A DNA stretch of 64,000 nt from Actinomycetes bacterium (GTDB lineage: Bacteria > Actinomycetota > Acidimicrobiia > Acidimicrobiales > Ilumatobacteraceae). The notes under the pieces were generated by a model. The model did no database searches. It was not told where the DNA came from and was given only the letters and a program-made list of their open reading frames with translations. Within the stretch, counting starts at the first letter, position 1; every line of letters starts with the position of its first letter. Shown here piece after piece: positions 1 through 10,023 of the stretch. The DNA lies in assembly GCA_029782355.1 (NCBI GenBank), contig JAKOUY010000023.1, positions 186,001-250,000 on the forward strand, in the 5' to 3' direction. The position numbers and the translations under genes were made by a program.

Positions 1-235
1 GCGCCCGTTCCTGGCGTGGAGCAAGGTGCCCCCGGCGACGGGCGTGTTCGCCGTGGCCCTCGTGGTGCTCATGTTCGTCGCCCCGTTCGGCCTGGTCGGG
101 CTGTGGAACCGGATGGCCCGCCGCCTGGTTGCTATCGTGCCCACACCAGCCGGGTCGGCGGCGCCCACCGTGGCCGAGGAGCTTCCGGGACCGTTCGAGC
201 CGACCGACACGACAACTCCAGAGGGGGACGAATGA
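1..235 (+). CDS. ABC transporter permease, C-terminal end (partial)
   Basis: Only the last 77 or so codons are in the window (reading frame from position 2). They encode one hydrophobic membrane segment (GVFAVALVVLMFVAPFGLVG) followed by an arginine-containing cytoplasmic end and an acidic, threonine- and proline-rich tail. The stop codon overlaps the start of the next gene (ATGA at 232-235), which encodes a Leu/Ile/Val-type substrate-binding protein. This fits a LivH/LivM-type permease of a branched-chain amino acid or related ABC importer. The family call rests mostly on the neighbour, because too little of this protein is visible to identify it alone. Confidence 0.6.
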   Translation, partial: RPFLAWSKVPPATGVFAVALVVLMFVAPFGLVGLWNRMARRLVAIVPTPAGSAAPTVAEELPGPFEPTDTTTPEGDE

Positions 236-1575
236 CCAACAAGCGAGCCTCGTTCATGGCCATCGGCGGTGCCTGCGCGGCGCTGCTGCTGGGTGGGACC
301 ATCACCGCGTCGGCGACCACGCCGCCCACCACACCGGCAGGCGGCAGTGCCGCTGGCGGTGCGGCGGGCTCGGGTTGGGCGGTGACCACCGACGACTGCG
401 TCGACCCCGCCGCGGCCACCGAGAAGATCACCGGTGACGTCATGGTCGGATCGATCATGCCGCTCAGCGGCGGCGGCCCGGCCATCCTGTTCGCTCCGGT
501 CAAGGACGGGTTCGCCGCTGCCATCGAGTACGCCGACGAGACGAAGGTCCTGGGCGATCAGAAGATCGGTCTGCAGATCCAGGACGACCAGTACAAGGCC
601 GAGCTGACCCCGGGAGCGCTCACCAAGCTGCTCGATGCCAAGGTCCACGTCATTTCCGGTGTGATCGGCACGCCGAACAACGAGGCCATCCGCCAGACGT
701 TGAACGACAACTGCATCCCGCAGCTGAACAACCTGACGGGATCGCCACAGTGGGGCGAGAGCAAGGACTTCCCCTGGACCACCGGCGCCCTGGTGCCCTA
801 CGACATCGAGACCAAGGCGTACGTCGCCGATCTGGTCAAGCAGTTCCCCAACGGCGCCAAGGTCGCCCTGTACTACGTGGACACCGACTTCGGCAAGGTC
901 TACGCCGACACGTTGAAGGCCATTGCGGCTGACAACAAGATCGAGATCGTCGACGAGCAGACCGTCGGCCCGGAGGACAACACTCCGCCGACCTCGCAGG
1001 CGACGTCGATCGCCTCGAAGAAGCCGGACGCCATCATCGCCGCTCCCCTCGGCCTCGGGTGCGGGACGTTCTTGAAGGAGATCGCCGCCAAGACCGCGGC
1101 GGACACGTCGTGGAAGCCGCGCACCTACGTCACCGCCACCTGCGCCAGCCCGTTGCTGATGGCCGCAGCCGGTGCCGCGGCGGACGGCATGATCACCTCG
1201 ACCAACCTGCTGAACGTCGCCGATCCGGCCAATGCGTCCAACCCGGCGGTCAAGACGTACCTGGACTACATGAAGAAGATCAACTTCCAGGGCGACGTCA
1301 CCGTGGCCTCCACGGGATGGACCGTCGGTGAGGTGACCGTGGCCATCCTGGCCCAGGCGGCGAAGTCACCCGACGGGCTGACCCGGGCCTCGATCCTCAA
1401 CGCCGCCCGGAACCTGCACTACCACGCCTCGCTGGCCCGTCCCGGCATCGACTACGTCACCAACGGCGACGCCGATCCGTACCCGGCACAGTCGCTGGTG
1501 CTCCAGCAGTTCTCCTCGGCATCGGGGACCTTCACCGACCTCGGCCCGGTGGTCACCCAGTTCGAGACGAAGTAA
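232..1575 (+). CDS. ABC transporter substrate-binding protein (LivK-like, periplasmic-binding type 1)
   Basis: A 447-residue exported solute-binding protein of the branched-chain amino acid/amide importer family. It starts MTNKRAS and has a hydrophobic signal segment (about residues 8-30) with no convincing lipobox, then an alanine/glycine/proline-rich linker. The mature domain begins near residue 70 with VGSIMPLSGGG, the usual first strand of this fold, followed by alternating strand-helix segments ending in QFETK. It captures a small ligand outside the membrane and hands it to the permease encoded just upstream, with which it overlaps by 4 nt. The ligand cannot be told from sequence. A perfect GC-rich hairpin follows the stop codon. 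Confidence 0.88.
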   Translation: MTNKRASFMAIGGACAALLLGGTITASATTPPTTPAGGSAAGGAAGSGWAVTTDDCVDPAAATEKITGDVMVGSIMPLSGGGPAILFAPVKDGFAAAIEYADETKVLGDQKIGLQIQDDQYKAELTPGALTKLLDAKVHVISGVIGTPNNEAIRQTLNDNCIPQLNNLTGSPQWGESKDFPWTTGALVPYDIETKAYVADLVKQFPNGAKVALYYVDTDFGKVYADTLKAIAADNKIEIVDEQTVGPEDNTPPTSQATSIASKKPDAIIAAPLGLGCGTFLKEIAAKTAADTSWKPRTYVTATCASPLLMAAAGAAADGMITSTNLLNVADPANASNPAVKTYLDYMKKINFQGDVTVASTGWTVGEVTVAILAQAAKSPDGLTRASILNAARNLHYHASLARPGIDYVTNGDADPYPAQSLVLQQFSSASGTFTDLGPVVTQFETK

Positions 1576-1587
1576 CCCCGTCCACGG

Positions 1588-1633
1588 ACGCGACACGGGC
1601 CCGCTCCCTCCCGGGGGCGGGCCCGTGTCGCGT
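1588..1633. terminator. Bidirectional hairpin terminator between convergent genes
   Basis: A perfect 17-bp stem (1588-1604 paired with 1617-1633) closes a 12-nt loop. It lies between two convergent genes ending at 1575 (+) and 1645 (-). There is no T-tract, as is common for strong GC-rich hairpins in actinobacteria. Confidence 0.8.
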
Positions 1634-1644
1634 GGTCGGCAGGC

Positions 1645-2004
1645 TCAGGTGCCGGGCGTCGCCGTGGTGCCGCCGGTCGGGGTGGTCTCACCCGTCGGGG
1701 TCGACCCACCGTTGGCACCGACCTTCTCGGCCGAGGTGACCAGGAACGACTTCGAACCGGTGATCTCCACGCCGAAGGTGTAGGCCACCCCGTTGGCGTC
1801 CTTGCCCGTGCAGGTGAAGGTCTGTCCCTTCTCGACCTTGGCCGGCTTCTCGCACGACGACTCGACGATCTTGACGCCCAGCTTCTGCTCGACCTCCTTG
1901 CCGCGGAGGAAGGAGGCGGCCGTCTTCTGGAAGTCGGTCGTGTCGGCGCCGCAGGCGGTGAGTCCGAGGGTGCCGAGGGCGGCAATGGTCAACAGTTTCT
2001 TCAC
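1645..2004 (-). CDS. DUF4333-type lipoprotein
   Basis: A 119-residue secreted lipoprotein. It has a short signal peptide with lipobox LTAC (lipidated Cys at about residue 18), then a compact domain with two further cysteines (in SSCEKP and FTCTGK) and a threonine-, glycine- and proline-rich tail. The pattern of a Cys-Pro turn, a second Cys, and FTC.G.DANG..Y.F matches DUF4333, a small actinobacterial surface family of unknown function. The start is GTG at 2004 with a GAAAGGA ribosome site 9 nt upstream (2014-2020). It stands alone and converges on the ABC transporter genes. Confidence 0.75.
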   Translation of the reverse strand: MKKLLTIAALGTLGLTACGADTTDFQKTAASFLRGKEVEQKLGVKIVESSCEKPAKVEKGQTFTCTGKDANGVAYTFGVEITGSKSFLVTSAEKVGANGGSTPTGETTPTGGTTATPGT

Positions 2005-2023
2005 GTGGAGGAGTCCTTTCCGG

Positions 2024-2950
2024 TCAGGAGGCCGTCCCAGCGTAGCCAGCGGTGAGGGAACCGTGGCGGCGAACCTCGCCGGCGCGGCGAAGGACGTCCC
2101 AGCTCATCAGGCCCAGGCCGCACCACACGAGGGAGAAGCCGACGACCTTGGCCCACGACAGGCCCTCGTCATAGGCCAGCCAGCCGAGCAGGAAGTTGAT
2201 GGTCGGGACGATGTACTGCATCGGCCCCAGCACGGTCAGCGGCAGGCGCTTGGCGGCGTAGGCGAAGCACATGAGCGGAACCACCGTGGCCGGACCGGTC
2301 AGCGCGACGAGGACCAGCTGGATCCCCGTGGCGGTGTGCGGGATGCTGTCGGACCGGGCGGCGAGGGCCACGGCCAGGAGCGCCGCGGGGACGGTCAGGA
2401 CGAACGTCTCGGCGGCCATGCTCTGCACCGGTGACAGCGGGACCTGCCGCTTCAGGTAGCCGTAGGAGGTCCAGCTGGCGGCGATGAACAGCGCCAACCA
2501 GGGCACCCGCCCGTACGACGCCGTCAGCACGGCGATGGCCGCGACGGCCAGGACGACGGCGGCCACCTGTGCCCGGCGGATCCGCTCGTGGAGGACCAGC
2601 ACGCCGACGGCCATCGTGCCGAGCGGGGCCATGAAGTACCCGAGCGCAGTCTCCAGGACGTGGTCGTGGACCACGGCCCACACGTAGGAGGTCCAGTTGA
2701 CGGTGAGCAGCAGCGAGGCGAGAACCACCCGCCGGCGAGTCGATGGCACGGCCATTGCGGAGCGCAGCGGGCTCCAGCCACGCACCAACGCCACCACGAT
2801 CGCCATGACCACACCCGAGCAGACCACCCGCCAACCGATCAGCTCGAACGCCTGGAAGTGATGCAGCTGTTTCCAGAAGACGGTCAGCAACCCCCACACG
2901 ACGTAGGTCAGCAGGCCGACGGTCAGACCCTGACGGAACTGCTGGTTCAC
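2024..2950 (-). CDS. rarD: RarD-type EamA family transporter
   Basis: A 308-residue integral membrane protein with about ten hydrophobic segments in two repeats, as in the drug/metabolite transporter (EamA) superfamily. The N-terminus (QGLTVGLLTYVVWGLLTVFWKQL) and PMQYIVPTINFLLGW near the end are typical of RarD, a family linked historically to chloramphenicol sensitivity; its substrate is not established. The open frame runs much further upstream, but that part overlaps the pgl and pgi genes. I chose GTG 2950 because an AGGGTGG ribosome-binding-like stretch lies just upstream and the length then fits the family. Confidence 0.85.
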   Translation of the reverse strand: MNQQFRQGLTVGLLTYVVWGLLTVFWKQLHHFQAFELIGWRVVCSGVVMAIVVALVRGWSPLRSAMAVPSTRRRVVLASLLLTVNWTSYVWAVVHDHVLETALGYFMAPLGTMAVGVLVLHERIRRAQVAAVVLAVAAIAVLTASYGRVPWLALFIAASWTSYGYLKRQVPLSPVQSMAAETFVLTVPAALLAVALAARSDSIPHTATGIQLVLVALTGPATVVPLMCFAYAAKRLPLTVLGPMQYIVPTINFLLGWLAYDEGLSWAKVVGFSLVWCGLGLMSWDVLRRAGEVRRHGSLTAGYAGTAS

Positions 2951-2989
2951 GACGGTCCACCCTACGGTCACCTCCGGCGGACCGCGGGC

Positions 2990-2995
2990 TACATT
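2990..2995 (+). promoter_or_regulatory. -10 element TACATT of pgl (predicted leaderless)
   Basis: TACATT ends 7 nt before GTG 3003. It supports that GTG over the TTG at 2994, which lies inside the element. Confidence 0.5.
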
Positions 2996-3002
2996 GCCGG
3001 CG

Positions 3003-3668
3003 GTGGAGCTGCACGTCACCGACTCCGCCGAGGCCGCCGCCTCGGTGGCCGCCGATCTCGTCGCCCGAACGCTGGCCGGTGCCGTGGCCCGCCGGGGGAG
3101 GGCGTCGGTGGCGTTCAGCGGGGGGACGACCCCGGCGGCGATGCTGGCCGACCTCGCCGGCCGCGACCTGCCGTGGGCGGCCATCGACGTGTTCCAAGTC
3201 GACGAGCGGATCGTCCCCGACGGTGATCCGCGGCGCAACGCCGGCCTGCTCGATGTGCTCCCGGTGCCGCCGGCGCGACGGCACCTGATGCCCGTGACTG
3301 CCGCTCGCCTGGCCGCAGCGGCCCGCCGGTACGCCGCTCGCCTACCCGAGCGACTCGATGTCGTCCACCTCGGCCTCGGCGACGACGGGCACACCGCCTC
3401 GTGGCCACCCGGCGATCCGGTGGTCGAGGAGTCCGAGGGCGTGGCCCTGTGCGGTGAGTTCAACGGAACCCGGCGGATGACCATCACACCCGGTGTGGTG
3501 AACCGGGCACGCCGCCGCCTGGTGCTGGCCGCCGGGCCGGCCAAGGCCGACCCGTTGGCCGGCTGGTTGCTGCACCGCACCGCGCTGCCCATCTGCCGCG
3601 TCCACCGCACCGGCACGGTGGTGGTGGTCGATCGGGCGGCCGCGTCCGCCCTGCCGGCCCCGCAGTAG
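3003..3668 (+). CDS. pgl: 6-phosphogluconolactonase
   Basis: A 221-residue cytosolic enzyme that hydrolyses 6-phosphogluconolactone to 6-phosphogluconate, the second step of the oxidative pentose phosphate pathway. The sequence carries the family landmarks: [13 protein letters not shown] at the N-terminus, VAFSGGTTP (sugar-phosphate binding), [11 protein letters not shown], and [17 protein letters not shown] with the catalytic histidine. It is followed 10 nt later by glucose-6-phosphate isomerase on the same strand, so both act on hexose-phosphate metabolism, although pgi also has its own -10 element. Confidence 0.92.
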   Translation: MELHVTDSAEAAASVAADLVARTLAGAVARRGRASVAFSGGTTPAAMLADLAGRDLPWAAIDVFQVDERIVPDGDPRRNAGLLDVLPVPPARRHLMPVTAARLAAAARRYAARLPERLDVVHLGLGDDGHTASWPPGDPVVEESEGVALCGEFNGTRRMTITPGVVNRARRRLVLAAGPAKADPLAGWLLHRTALPICRVHRTGTVVVVDRAAASALPAPQ

Positions 3669-3671
3669 CGT
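3666..3671 (+). promoter_or_regulatory. -10 element TAGCGT of pgi (predicted leaderless)
   Basis: TAGCGT includes the pgl stop codon and ends 7 nt before GTG 3679. Confidence 0.4.
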
Positions 3672-3678
3672 CGGCACC

Positions 3679-5280
3679 GTGGATCTGACCCAGCATCCGG
3701 CGTGGCGGGCGATGGCCGCCCTGACGCCCCCCGCTCACCTGCGCCAGCTGTTCGCCGACGACCCGGGACGTGCCGGCCGCTACCGGGTCGACGCTGCCGG
3801 CCTGCGAATCGACTACTCCAAGCACCAGATCGACGACCGGATCCTGGCGGCGCTGGTCGAGGTGGCCCGTGCCGCCGAGGTCGAGGCACGGCGCGAGGCG
3901 ATGTTCTCCGGCCAGCCGATCAACGTCACCGAACGCCGCGCCGTGCTGCACACGGCCCTGCGCGCCCGCCCGGACGCCGACATCCGCGTCGACGGACAGC
4001 CGGTGATGCCGGAGGTGACCGAGACCCTCTCCGCCATGTCCCGCTTCGCCGACGCGGTTCGCTCCGGCCAGTGGACCGGGGCCACCGGCCAGCGGATCCG
4101 CACGGTGGTGAACATCGGCATCGGCGGCAGCGACCTCGGGCCGGCGATGGCCTACCTCGCCACCGAAGCGTTCGGCCGGACCGACCTGGCCTGCCGCTTC
4201 GTCAGCAACGTCGATGGGGCCGACATCGCCACCAACCTCGCCGATCTCGACCCGGCGACGACGCTGTTCGTGATCAGCTCGAAGACCTTCACCACCATCG
4301 AGACCCTGACCAACGCCCACCAGGCTCGCCGCTGGCTGGTCGGCTCGCTCGGCGACGACGCCGTCGGCAAGCACTTCGTCGCCGTCAGCACCAATGCGGC
4401 CAAGGTGGCCGAGTTCGGCATCGACACCGCCAACATGTTCGGCTTCTGGGACTGGGTCGGTGGGCGCTACTCGGTCGACTCGGCCATCGGTCTGTCGCTG
4501 ATGGTCAGCATCGGACCGGACGGCTTCGCCGAGTTCCTGTCCGGGTTTCGGGCCCTCGACGACCACTTCCGCCACGCCCCGCTGGAGGTCAACGCCCCGG
4601 TCATCGTGGCCATGCTCGGCGTGTGGTACGCCAACGTGCTCGGCGCCGAGAGCAAGGCGATCCTGCCCTACGCCCACGAGCTGCGCCGCTTCCCGGCCTA
4701 CCTGCAGCAGCTCGACATGGAGTCCAACGGCAAGAGCGTCCGCCTCGACGGCGAGCCGGTGCGGACCACCACCGGGCCGATCATCTGGGGCGAACCGGGC
4801 ACCAACGGCCAGCACGCCTTCTACCAGCTGCTCCACCAGGGCACCCGCCTGGTGCCGATCGACTTCATCGGCTTCGCCCAGCCGAACCACGACCTGTTCG
4901 ACCAGCACGACCTGCTGATGGCCAACCTGTTCGCCCAGGGCGAGGCCCTGGCCTTCGGCAAGACCCTCGATGAGGTGGTCGCCGAGGGCATCTCCGCCGA
5001 CCAGCAGCCGCACCGGGTGTTCCCCGGCAACCGGCCGAGCACCACGATCCTGGCTCGCCGGCTGACCCCCGCTGTGCTCGGGCAGCTCATCGCCCTGTAC
5101 GAGCACGTCGTGTTCGTCCAGGGCTGCGTGTGGGGCGTGAACAGCTTCGACCAGTGGGGGGTCGAGCTGGGCAAGGCCCTGGCCAACCGGATCACCCCGG
5201 AACTGACCACCGACGCCGCCCCGGCGCACGACTCGTCGACCAACGGGCTGATCGAGTGGTACCGCGCCGAGCGGCACGGG

Positions 5281-5289
<9 letters not shown>
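3679..5289 (+). CDS. pgi: Glucose-6-phosphate isomerase
   Basis: A 536-residue cytosolic enzyme interconverting glucose 6-phosphate and fructose 6-phosphate. The length is normal for the family. Diagnostic segments are visible in order: [16 protein letters not shown]-type phosphate site (here [14 protein letters not shown]), [27 protein letters not shown] with the catalytic glutamate, and the signature [14 protein letters not shown] near the C-terminus with the active-site lysine. It follows pgl closely and converges, with a 9-nt overlap, on the methyltransferase gene of the opposite strand. Confidence 0.97.
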
Positions 5290-6534
<1,245 letters not shown>

Positions 6535-6541
6535 CGGCCAC

Positions 6542-6547
6542 AGGGTA
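6542..6547 (-). promoter_or_regulatory. -10 element TACCCT of the RlmI-like gene (predicted leaderless)
   Basis: Read on the minus strand, TACCCT ends 7 nt before ATG 6534. Confidence 0.5.
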
Positions 6548-6593
6548 GGGCCGACGCCGGCCGCTCGGCGGCGAGTGCGGTCGATCACCTCGG

Positions 6594-6599
6594 TACGCT
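6594..6599 (+). promoter_or_regulatory. -10 element TACGCT of pafB (predicted leaderless)
   Basis: TACGCT ends 6 nt before GTG 6606. Confidence 0.5.
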
Positions 6600-6605
6600 G
6601 CACGC

Positions 6606-7529
6606 GTGACGGACGCCTTGGAGCGGATCACCAACCTGTTGGCGCTCCTCCTGGAGACCCGCCGCCCGCTCACCGCCGAGCAGATCGCCAACGAACTGGC
6701 CGGGCAGTACCCCACCAACCCGGCGGCACTGCGCGGGGCGTTCGAGCGGGACAAGGCGGTGCTCCGTGATGTCGGGGTGCCGATCCGCACCGAGGTGCTG
6801 AGCGGCGCCGACGCCGGCAAGACCGGCTACACCATCGATCGGGCGCACTACGAGCTCGCCGACCTCCGCCTGACCGACGACGAGCAGCACGCCCTGCAGC
6901 TGGCGGTGGCGATGACCCGCCAGAGCCAGGCCGAGTACGGCCTGTTCAAGCTCGGCGGCGCCCCGGAAGCCGACACCCTGGTCAACTCCTACGTCCCGGA
7001 GCTGGCCGAGCTCCCGGCGTTGCGTGAAGCGGTGGCGGAGCGCTGCGAGATCCGCTTCGTGTACCACGACACCCCTCGCCGGCTGTGGCCCTACGGCCTG
7101 CTGCTGCGCACCGGCAACTGGTACGTCGTCGGCCACGACGTCGACCACGGCGCCCAGCGCACGTACCGCGTGGACCGGATCCAGGGAGCGGTCGAGGTCG
7201 GCGCGCCGCAGCAGTTCCGGCGCCCTCCCGGCTTCACCGCCGCGGCGGCGTTCCCGGCGGACCCCAAGGCGATCGGTGCCGACGCCGACGCCACGGCGCT
7301 GGTGCGCTTCGACGCCAGCCGCGCCGGGTTCGTCCGTCACAGCCTCGGCCCGGACGCCGTGGTCGCCCACGGGGACGACGGGTCGGTGGTGGTCGAGGTG
7401 GCCTGCGCCAATCTCGACGCCTTTCGCGCCTGGTTGTTCGCCTGGGGGACGCACGCCGTCGTGGTCGGCCCACCGGCCGTGAGGGACGGGGTGGTCCAGT
7501 GGCTCACCGACCTGGCGGCCGCGCCGTGA
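6606..7529 (+). CDS. pafB: PafB-type HTH-WYL transcriptional regulator
   Basis: A 307-residue DNA-binding regulator. The N-terminal winged helix (ALERITNLLALLLETRRPLTAEQIA) is followed by a WYL domain (residues about 140-210, IRFVYHDT...RRLWPYGLLLRTGNWYVVGHD..RTYRVDRI) and a C-terminal WCX extension. PafB and PafC act together in mycobacteria as the LexA-independent DNA-damage transcription activator, with the WYL domain as the signal receiver; that role is inferred by homology. The next gene starts GTG inside its stop codon (overlap 7526-7529), so the two are translationally coupled. Unlike in mycobacteria, no pafA or tat genes flank the pair. Confidence 0.85.
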   Translation: MTDALERITNLLALLLETRRPLTAEQIANELAGQYPTNPAALRGAFERDKAVLRDVGVPIRTEVLSGADAGKTGYTIDRAHYELADLRLTDDEQHALQLAVAMTRQSQAEYGLFKLGGAPEADTLVNSYVPELAELPALREAVAERCEIRFVYHDTPRRLWPYGLLLRTGNWYVVGHDVDHGAQRTYRVDRIQGAVEVGAPQQFRRPPGFTAAAAFPADPKAIGADADATALVRFDASRAGFVRHSLGPDAVVAHGDDGSVVVEVACANLDAFRAWLFAWGTHAVVVGPPAVRDGVVQWLTDLAAAP

Positions 7530-8470
7530 GCGCCAAGCCGGGACCGCGCCGCTCGGCCGACCGCCTCCGCCGCCTGCTGGTGATGCTGCCATGGCTGATG
7601 GAGCGCGGCGAGGCGCCGGTGGCCGAGATGGCCGAGCACTTCGACGTCAGCGAGTCCGAGCTGGTCCGTGATCTCGAACTGGCGGCGGTGTGCGGGCTGC
7701 CACCGTTCATCGACGAGATGATCGACGTGTTCATCGACGAGGGCGTGGTCTACGCCGGCGTGCCCCGGCTGTTCACCCGGCCGTTGCGGTTGACCGCGCC
7801 GGAGGGGTTCGCCCTGGTGGCCGCCGGGCGGGCCGCCCTGCAGCTGCCCGGCGCCGACCGCCGTGGCGCCCTGGCCCGCGCCCTGGACAAGTTGGCCGCG
7901 GTGCTCGGCGACGACGGGCTGATCGTCGATCAGCCGGCGCCGCCGCTGGTCGGCGAGCTGGCCGCCGCGGCCGAGCGCGGCGAGCGACTGCGCATCGAAC
8001 ACTGGTCACCGACGCGCGCCGGGGCCAGCACCCGCGAGATCACGCCGCGAGCCGTCTTCGCCGACCGTGGATCGTGGTACGTCGTGGCCGACGATCACGA
8101 GCGCGGCGAGCAGCGCACCTTTCGCATCGATCGGATCGAGCACGTCGAGCACACCGGCCGGACCGGGGAGCTCCGCCCCGTGGCGGTGCCCGATTCGCCG
8201 CGCTGGTTCGCCGACTCCGACCTGCCGGTCGCCGTCCTCGAGTTGGATGTCGCCGACGAACGCCTCGTCGAGCAGTTCCCGGTGGAGCACCGCCACCTCG
8301 ACGGCGAGCGCCTGACGATCACCCTGCGGGTGACGACCGAGGAGTGGCTGGCCGCCCTGCTGCTGCGGCTCGGGAGGCGGGCCGTGGTGCGCCGGCCGGA
8401 GGCATGGGTCGGGTTGCGCCAGCGCGCCGCCGCCGACCTGCTGGCGGGCTACGCCCGACCGACCGGCTGA
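7526..8470 (+). CDS. pafC: PafC-type HTH-WYL transcriptional regulator
   Basis: A 314-residue partner of PafB with the same domain order: winged helix (RLRRLLVMLPWLMERGEAPVAEMAEHFDVSE), a WYL domain (about residues 150-210, LRIEHWSPTRAG...PRAVFADRGSWYVVADD..RTFRIDRIEHVE) and a WCX tail. In several actinobacteria PafB and PafC form a heterodimer or are fused; here they are separate genes coupled by a GTGA overlap. Its last 22 nt overlap the end of the convergent exonuclease gene. Confidence 0.85.
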   Translation: MSAKPGPRRSADRLRRLLVMLPWLMERGEAPVAEMAEHFDVSESELVRDLELAAVCGLPPFIDEMIDVFIDEGVVYAGVPRLFTRPLRLTAPEGFALVAAGRAALQLPGADRRGALARALDKLAAVLGDDGLIVDQPAPPLVGELAAAAERGERLRIEHWSPTRAGASTREITPRAVFADRGSWYVVADDHERGEQRTFRIDRIEHVEHTGRTGELRPVAVPDSPRWFADSDLPVAVLELDVADERLVEQFPVEHRHLDGERLTITLRVTTEEWLAALLLRLGRRAVVRRPEAWVGLRQRAAADLLAGYARPTG

Positions 8471-9045
8471 CGCACGCCGGCCAGCTGATCGGTCGAGGTG
8501 ATCCCGGCAGCGGCGAGCAGATGGGGGAGGATCGCCGCCGTGGCATCGGCGTCGGCCATGGCGTCGTGTGGGCGAACCAGCTCGACGCCGTAGCGCCGGC
8601 ACAGCTCACCGAGGCGGTGGGAGAGCTGCCGATCGGGATCCAGCCGGCGGGAGAGTTGCAGCGTGCACACCGCCGTGTCCACCGGCAGGGCCACGTTCGC
8701 CCGCCGCGCTGCCTTGGCGAGGAAGGCGATGTCGAAGGGAGCGTTGTGGGCGACGAACTGGGCACCGTCGAGTCGCCGGGCGACCTCGACCAGGACATCG
8801 GCGGCTGCCGGGGCTCGCCGCAGCTGGCGGCGGGAGATCCCATGGATGTGCCGGGGACCGACCCGGAACCACCACCGGGAACGGGGCCGGACCAGGCTGG
8901 CGTAGCGGTCGACCGGCCTGCCGTCGCCGGTGACCACCACGACGCCCACCTGCAACAAGTGGTCACGGCGGATGGACAGGCCGGACGTCTCGACGTCGAC
9001 GATGGCGAACGTGGTGCTGGCCAGGTCGCTCGACACGTTCGCCAT
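8449..9045 (-). CDS. DnaQ-like DEDDh 3'-5' exonuclease
   Basis: A 198-residue exonuclease domain protein of the DNA polymerase III epsilon family. The three Exo motifs are intact: FAIVDVETSGL (Exo I, D and E), FVAHNAPFDIAFL (Exo II) and HDAMADADAT (Exo III, H and D). It is a free-standing domain without a polymerase or UvrC-like fusion, so it could serve proofreading, repair or RNA turnover. It starts at ATG 9045 and diverges from the hydrolase gene at 9110. Confidence 0.87.
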   Translation of the reverse strand: MANVSSDLASTTFAIVDVETSGLSIRRDHLLQVGVVVVTGDGRPVDRYASLVRPRSRWWFRVGPRHIHGISRRQLRRAPAAADVLVEVARRLDGAQFVAHNAPFDIAFLAKAARRANVALPVDTAVCTLQLSRRLDPDRQLSHRLGELCRRYGVELVRPHDAMADADATAAILPHLLAAAGITSTDQLAGVRQPVGRA

Positions 9046-9109
9046 GGTATGCCGGGGGTCTCACGCGGTTGATCCGGGACGGCGGACCCGGTGGTGGCAC
9101 ACTGGTGGT

Positions 9110-10009
9110 GTGACCACGAGCTTCTCCGAGCGGTCGGTGACGTTGCACGGGCGGCAGGTCACCTATCGCCGTGGCGGCGCCGGGCCGGCGGTGGTCCTGA
9201 TCCACGGCCTGGCCGGCAACTCGGCCACCTGGCGGCTGGTCATGCCGGCCCTGACCGAGCACTTCGACGTGATCGCCCCCGACCTGCTGGGTCACGGGCA
9301 CTCCGCCCACCCGCTCGGCGACTACTCGTTGGGCGCGCATGCCAGCGGCGTGCGCGACCTGCTGGCGGTGCTCGGCGTCCGCAGCGCCACCATCGTCGGG
9401 CACTCGTTCGGCGGTGGGGTGGCCATGCAGCTGGCGTACCAGCACCCGGAGCTCTGTGATCGGCTGGTCCTGGTGGGGTCGGGGGGCCTGGGCAGGGAGG
9501 TCAGCCTGTTGCTGCGGCTGTGCACCCTGCCGATCGCCGACCGGTTGATGCCGCTGGTGTTCTCGCCGACCCTCGCCGCCGGCGGTCGTTCGGCGTCGAA
9601 GTACCTGCGCCGCCGCGGACTGTCGTCGCCCATGGTCGGCGAGTACCTGCGGGCCTACAGCTCACTGGCCGCGGCCCAGAACCGCAAGGGGTTCGTGCGC
9701 ACGATGCGCACCGTGATCGACCCTCGCGGCCAGACGGTGTCGGCGCTCGATCGGCTCTACCTGGCCGCCCACCTCCCGGCCCTGATCGTGTGGGGCGAGC
9801 GTGACGGCATCATCCCGGTCCGCCATGCCGACGCCGCCCACGAGGCCATCCCGGGCAGCCGGTTGGAGATCCTGGCCGGCAGCGGCCACTTCCCGCACAT
9901 CGACCAGCCGGCCGTGTTCGTCGCCGCGCTCGAGGACTTCATCGCCACCACGGTCGCCGGCGGGGCGCAGCGTCGTTCGCTGAGCGACGCCCTGCGTCAC
10001 GCGTCGTAA
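9110..10009 (+). CDS. Alpha/beta hydrolase
   Basis: A 299-residue alpha/beta-hydrolase. The oxyanion-hole motif VVLIHGLAGN, the nucleophile elbow GHSFGG (Ser99), the acid region IVWGERDGIIP and the catalytic histidine in GSGHFPHIDQP are all present in the correct order, so it should be active. A lid region lies between about residues 135 and 200. The substrate is unknown; the layout is like carboxylesterases, epoxide hydrolases and C-C hydrolases. The start is GTG 9110; a longer frame would run back through the intergenic region and the exonuclease gene. Confidence 0.85.
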   Translation: MTTSFSERSVTLHGRQVTYRRGGAGPAVVLIHGLAGNSATWRLVMPALTEHFDVIAPDLLGHGHSAHPLGDYSLGAHASGVRDLLAVLGVRSATIVGHSFGGGVAMQLAYQHPELCDRLVLVGSGGLGREVSLLLRLCTLPIADRLMPLVFSPTLAAGGRSASKYLRRRGLSSPMVGEYLRAYSSLAAAQNRKGFVRTMRTVIDPRGQTVSALDRLYLAAHLPALIVWGERDGIIPVRHADAAHEAIPGSRLEILAGSGHFPHIDQPAVFVAALEDFIATTVAGGAQRRSLSDALRHAS

Positions 10010-10023
10010 GCGCCGCCGCCGGC

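Noticed and set aside
3484-5277. A 597-codon open frame on the minus strand opposite pgl and pgi.
   Set aside because: It is a shadow frame of high-GC coding DNA. Its product is low-complexity, while the plus strand encodes unmistakable pgl and pgi.
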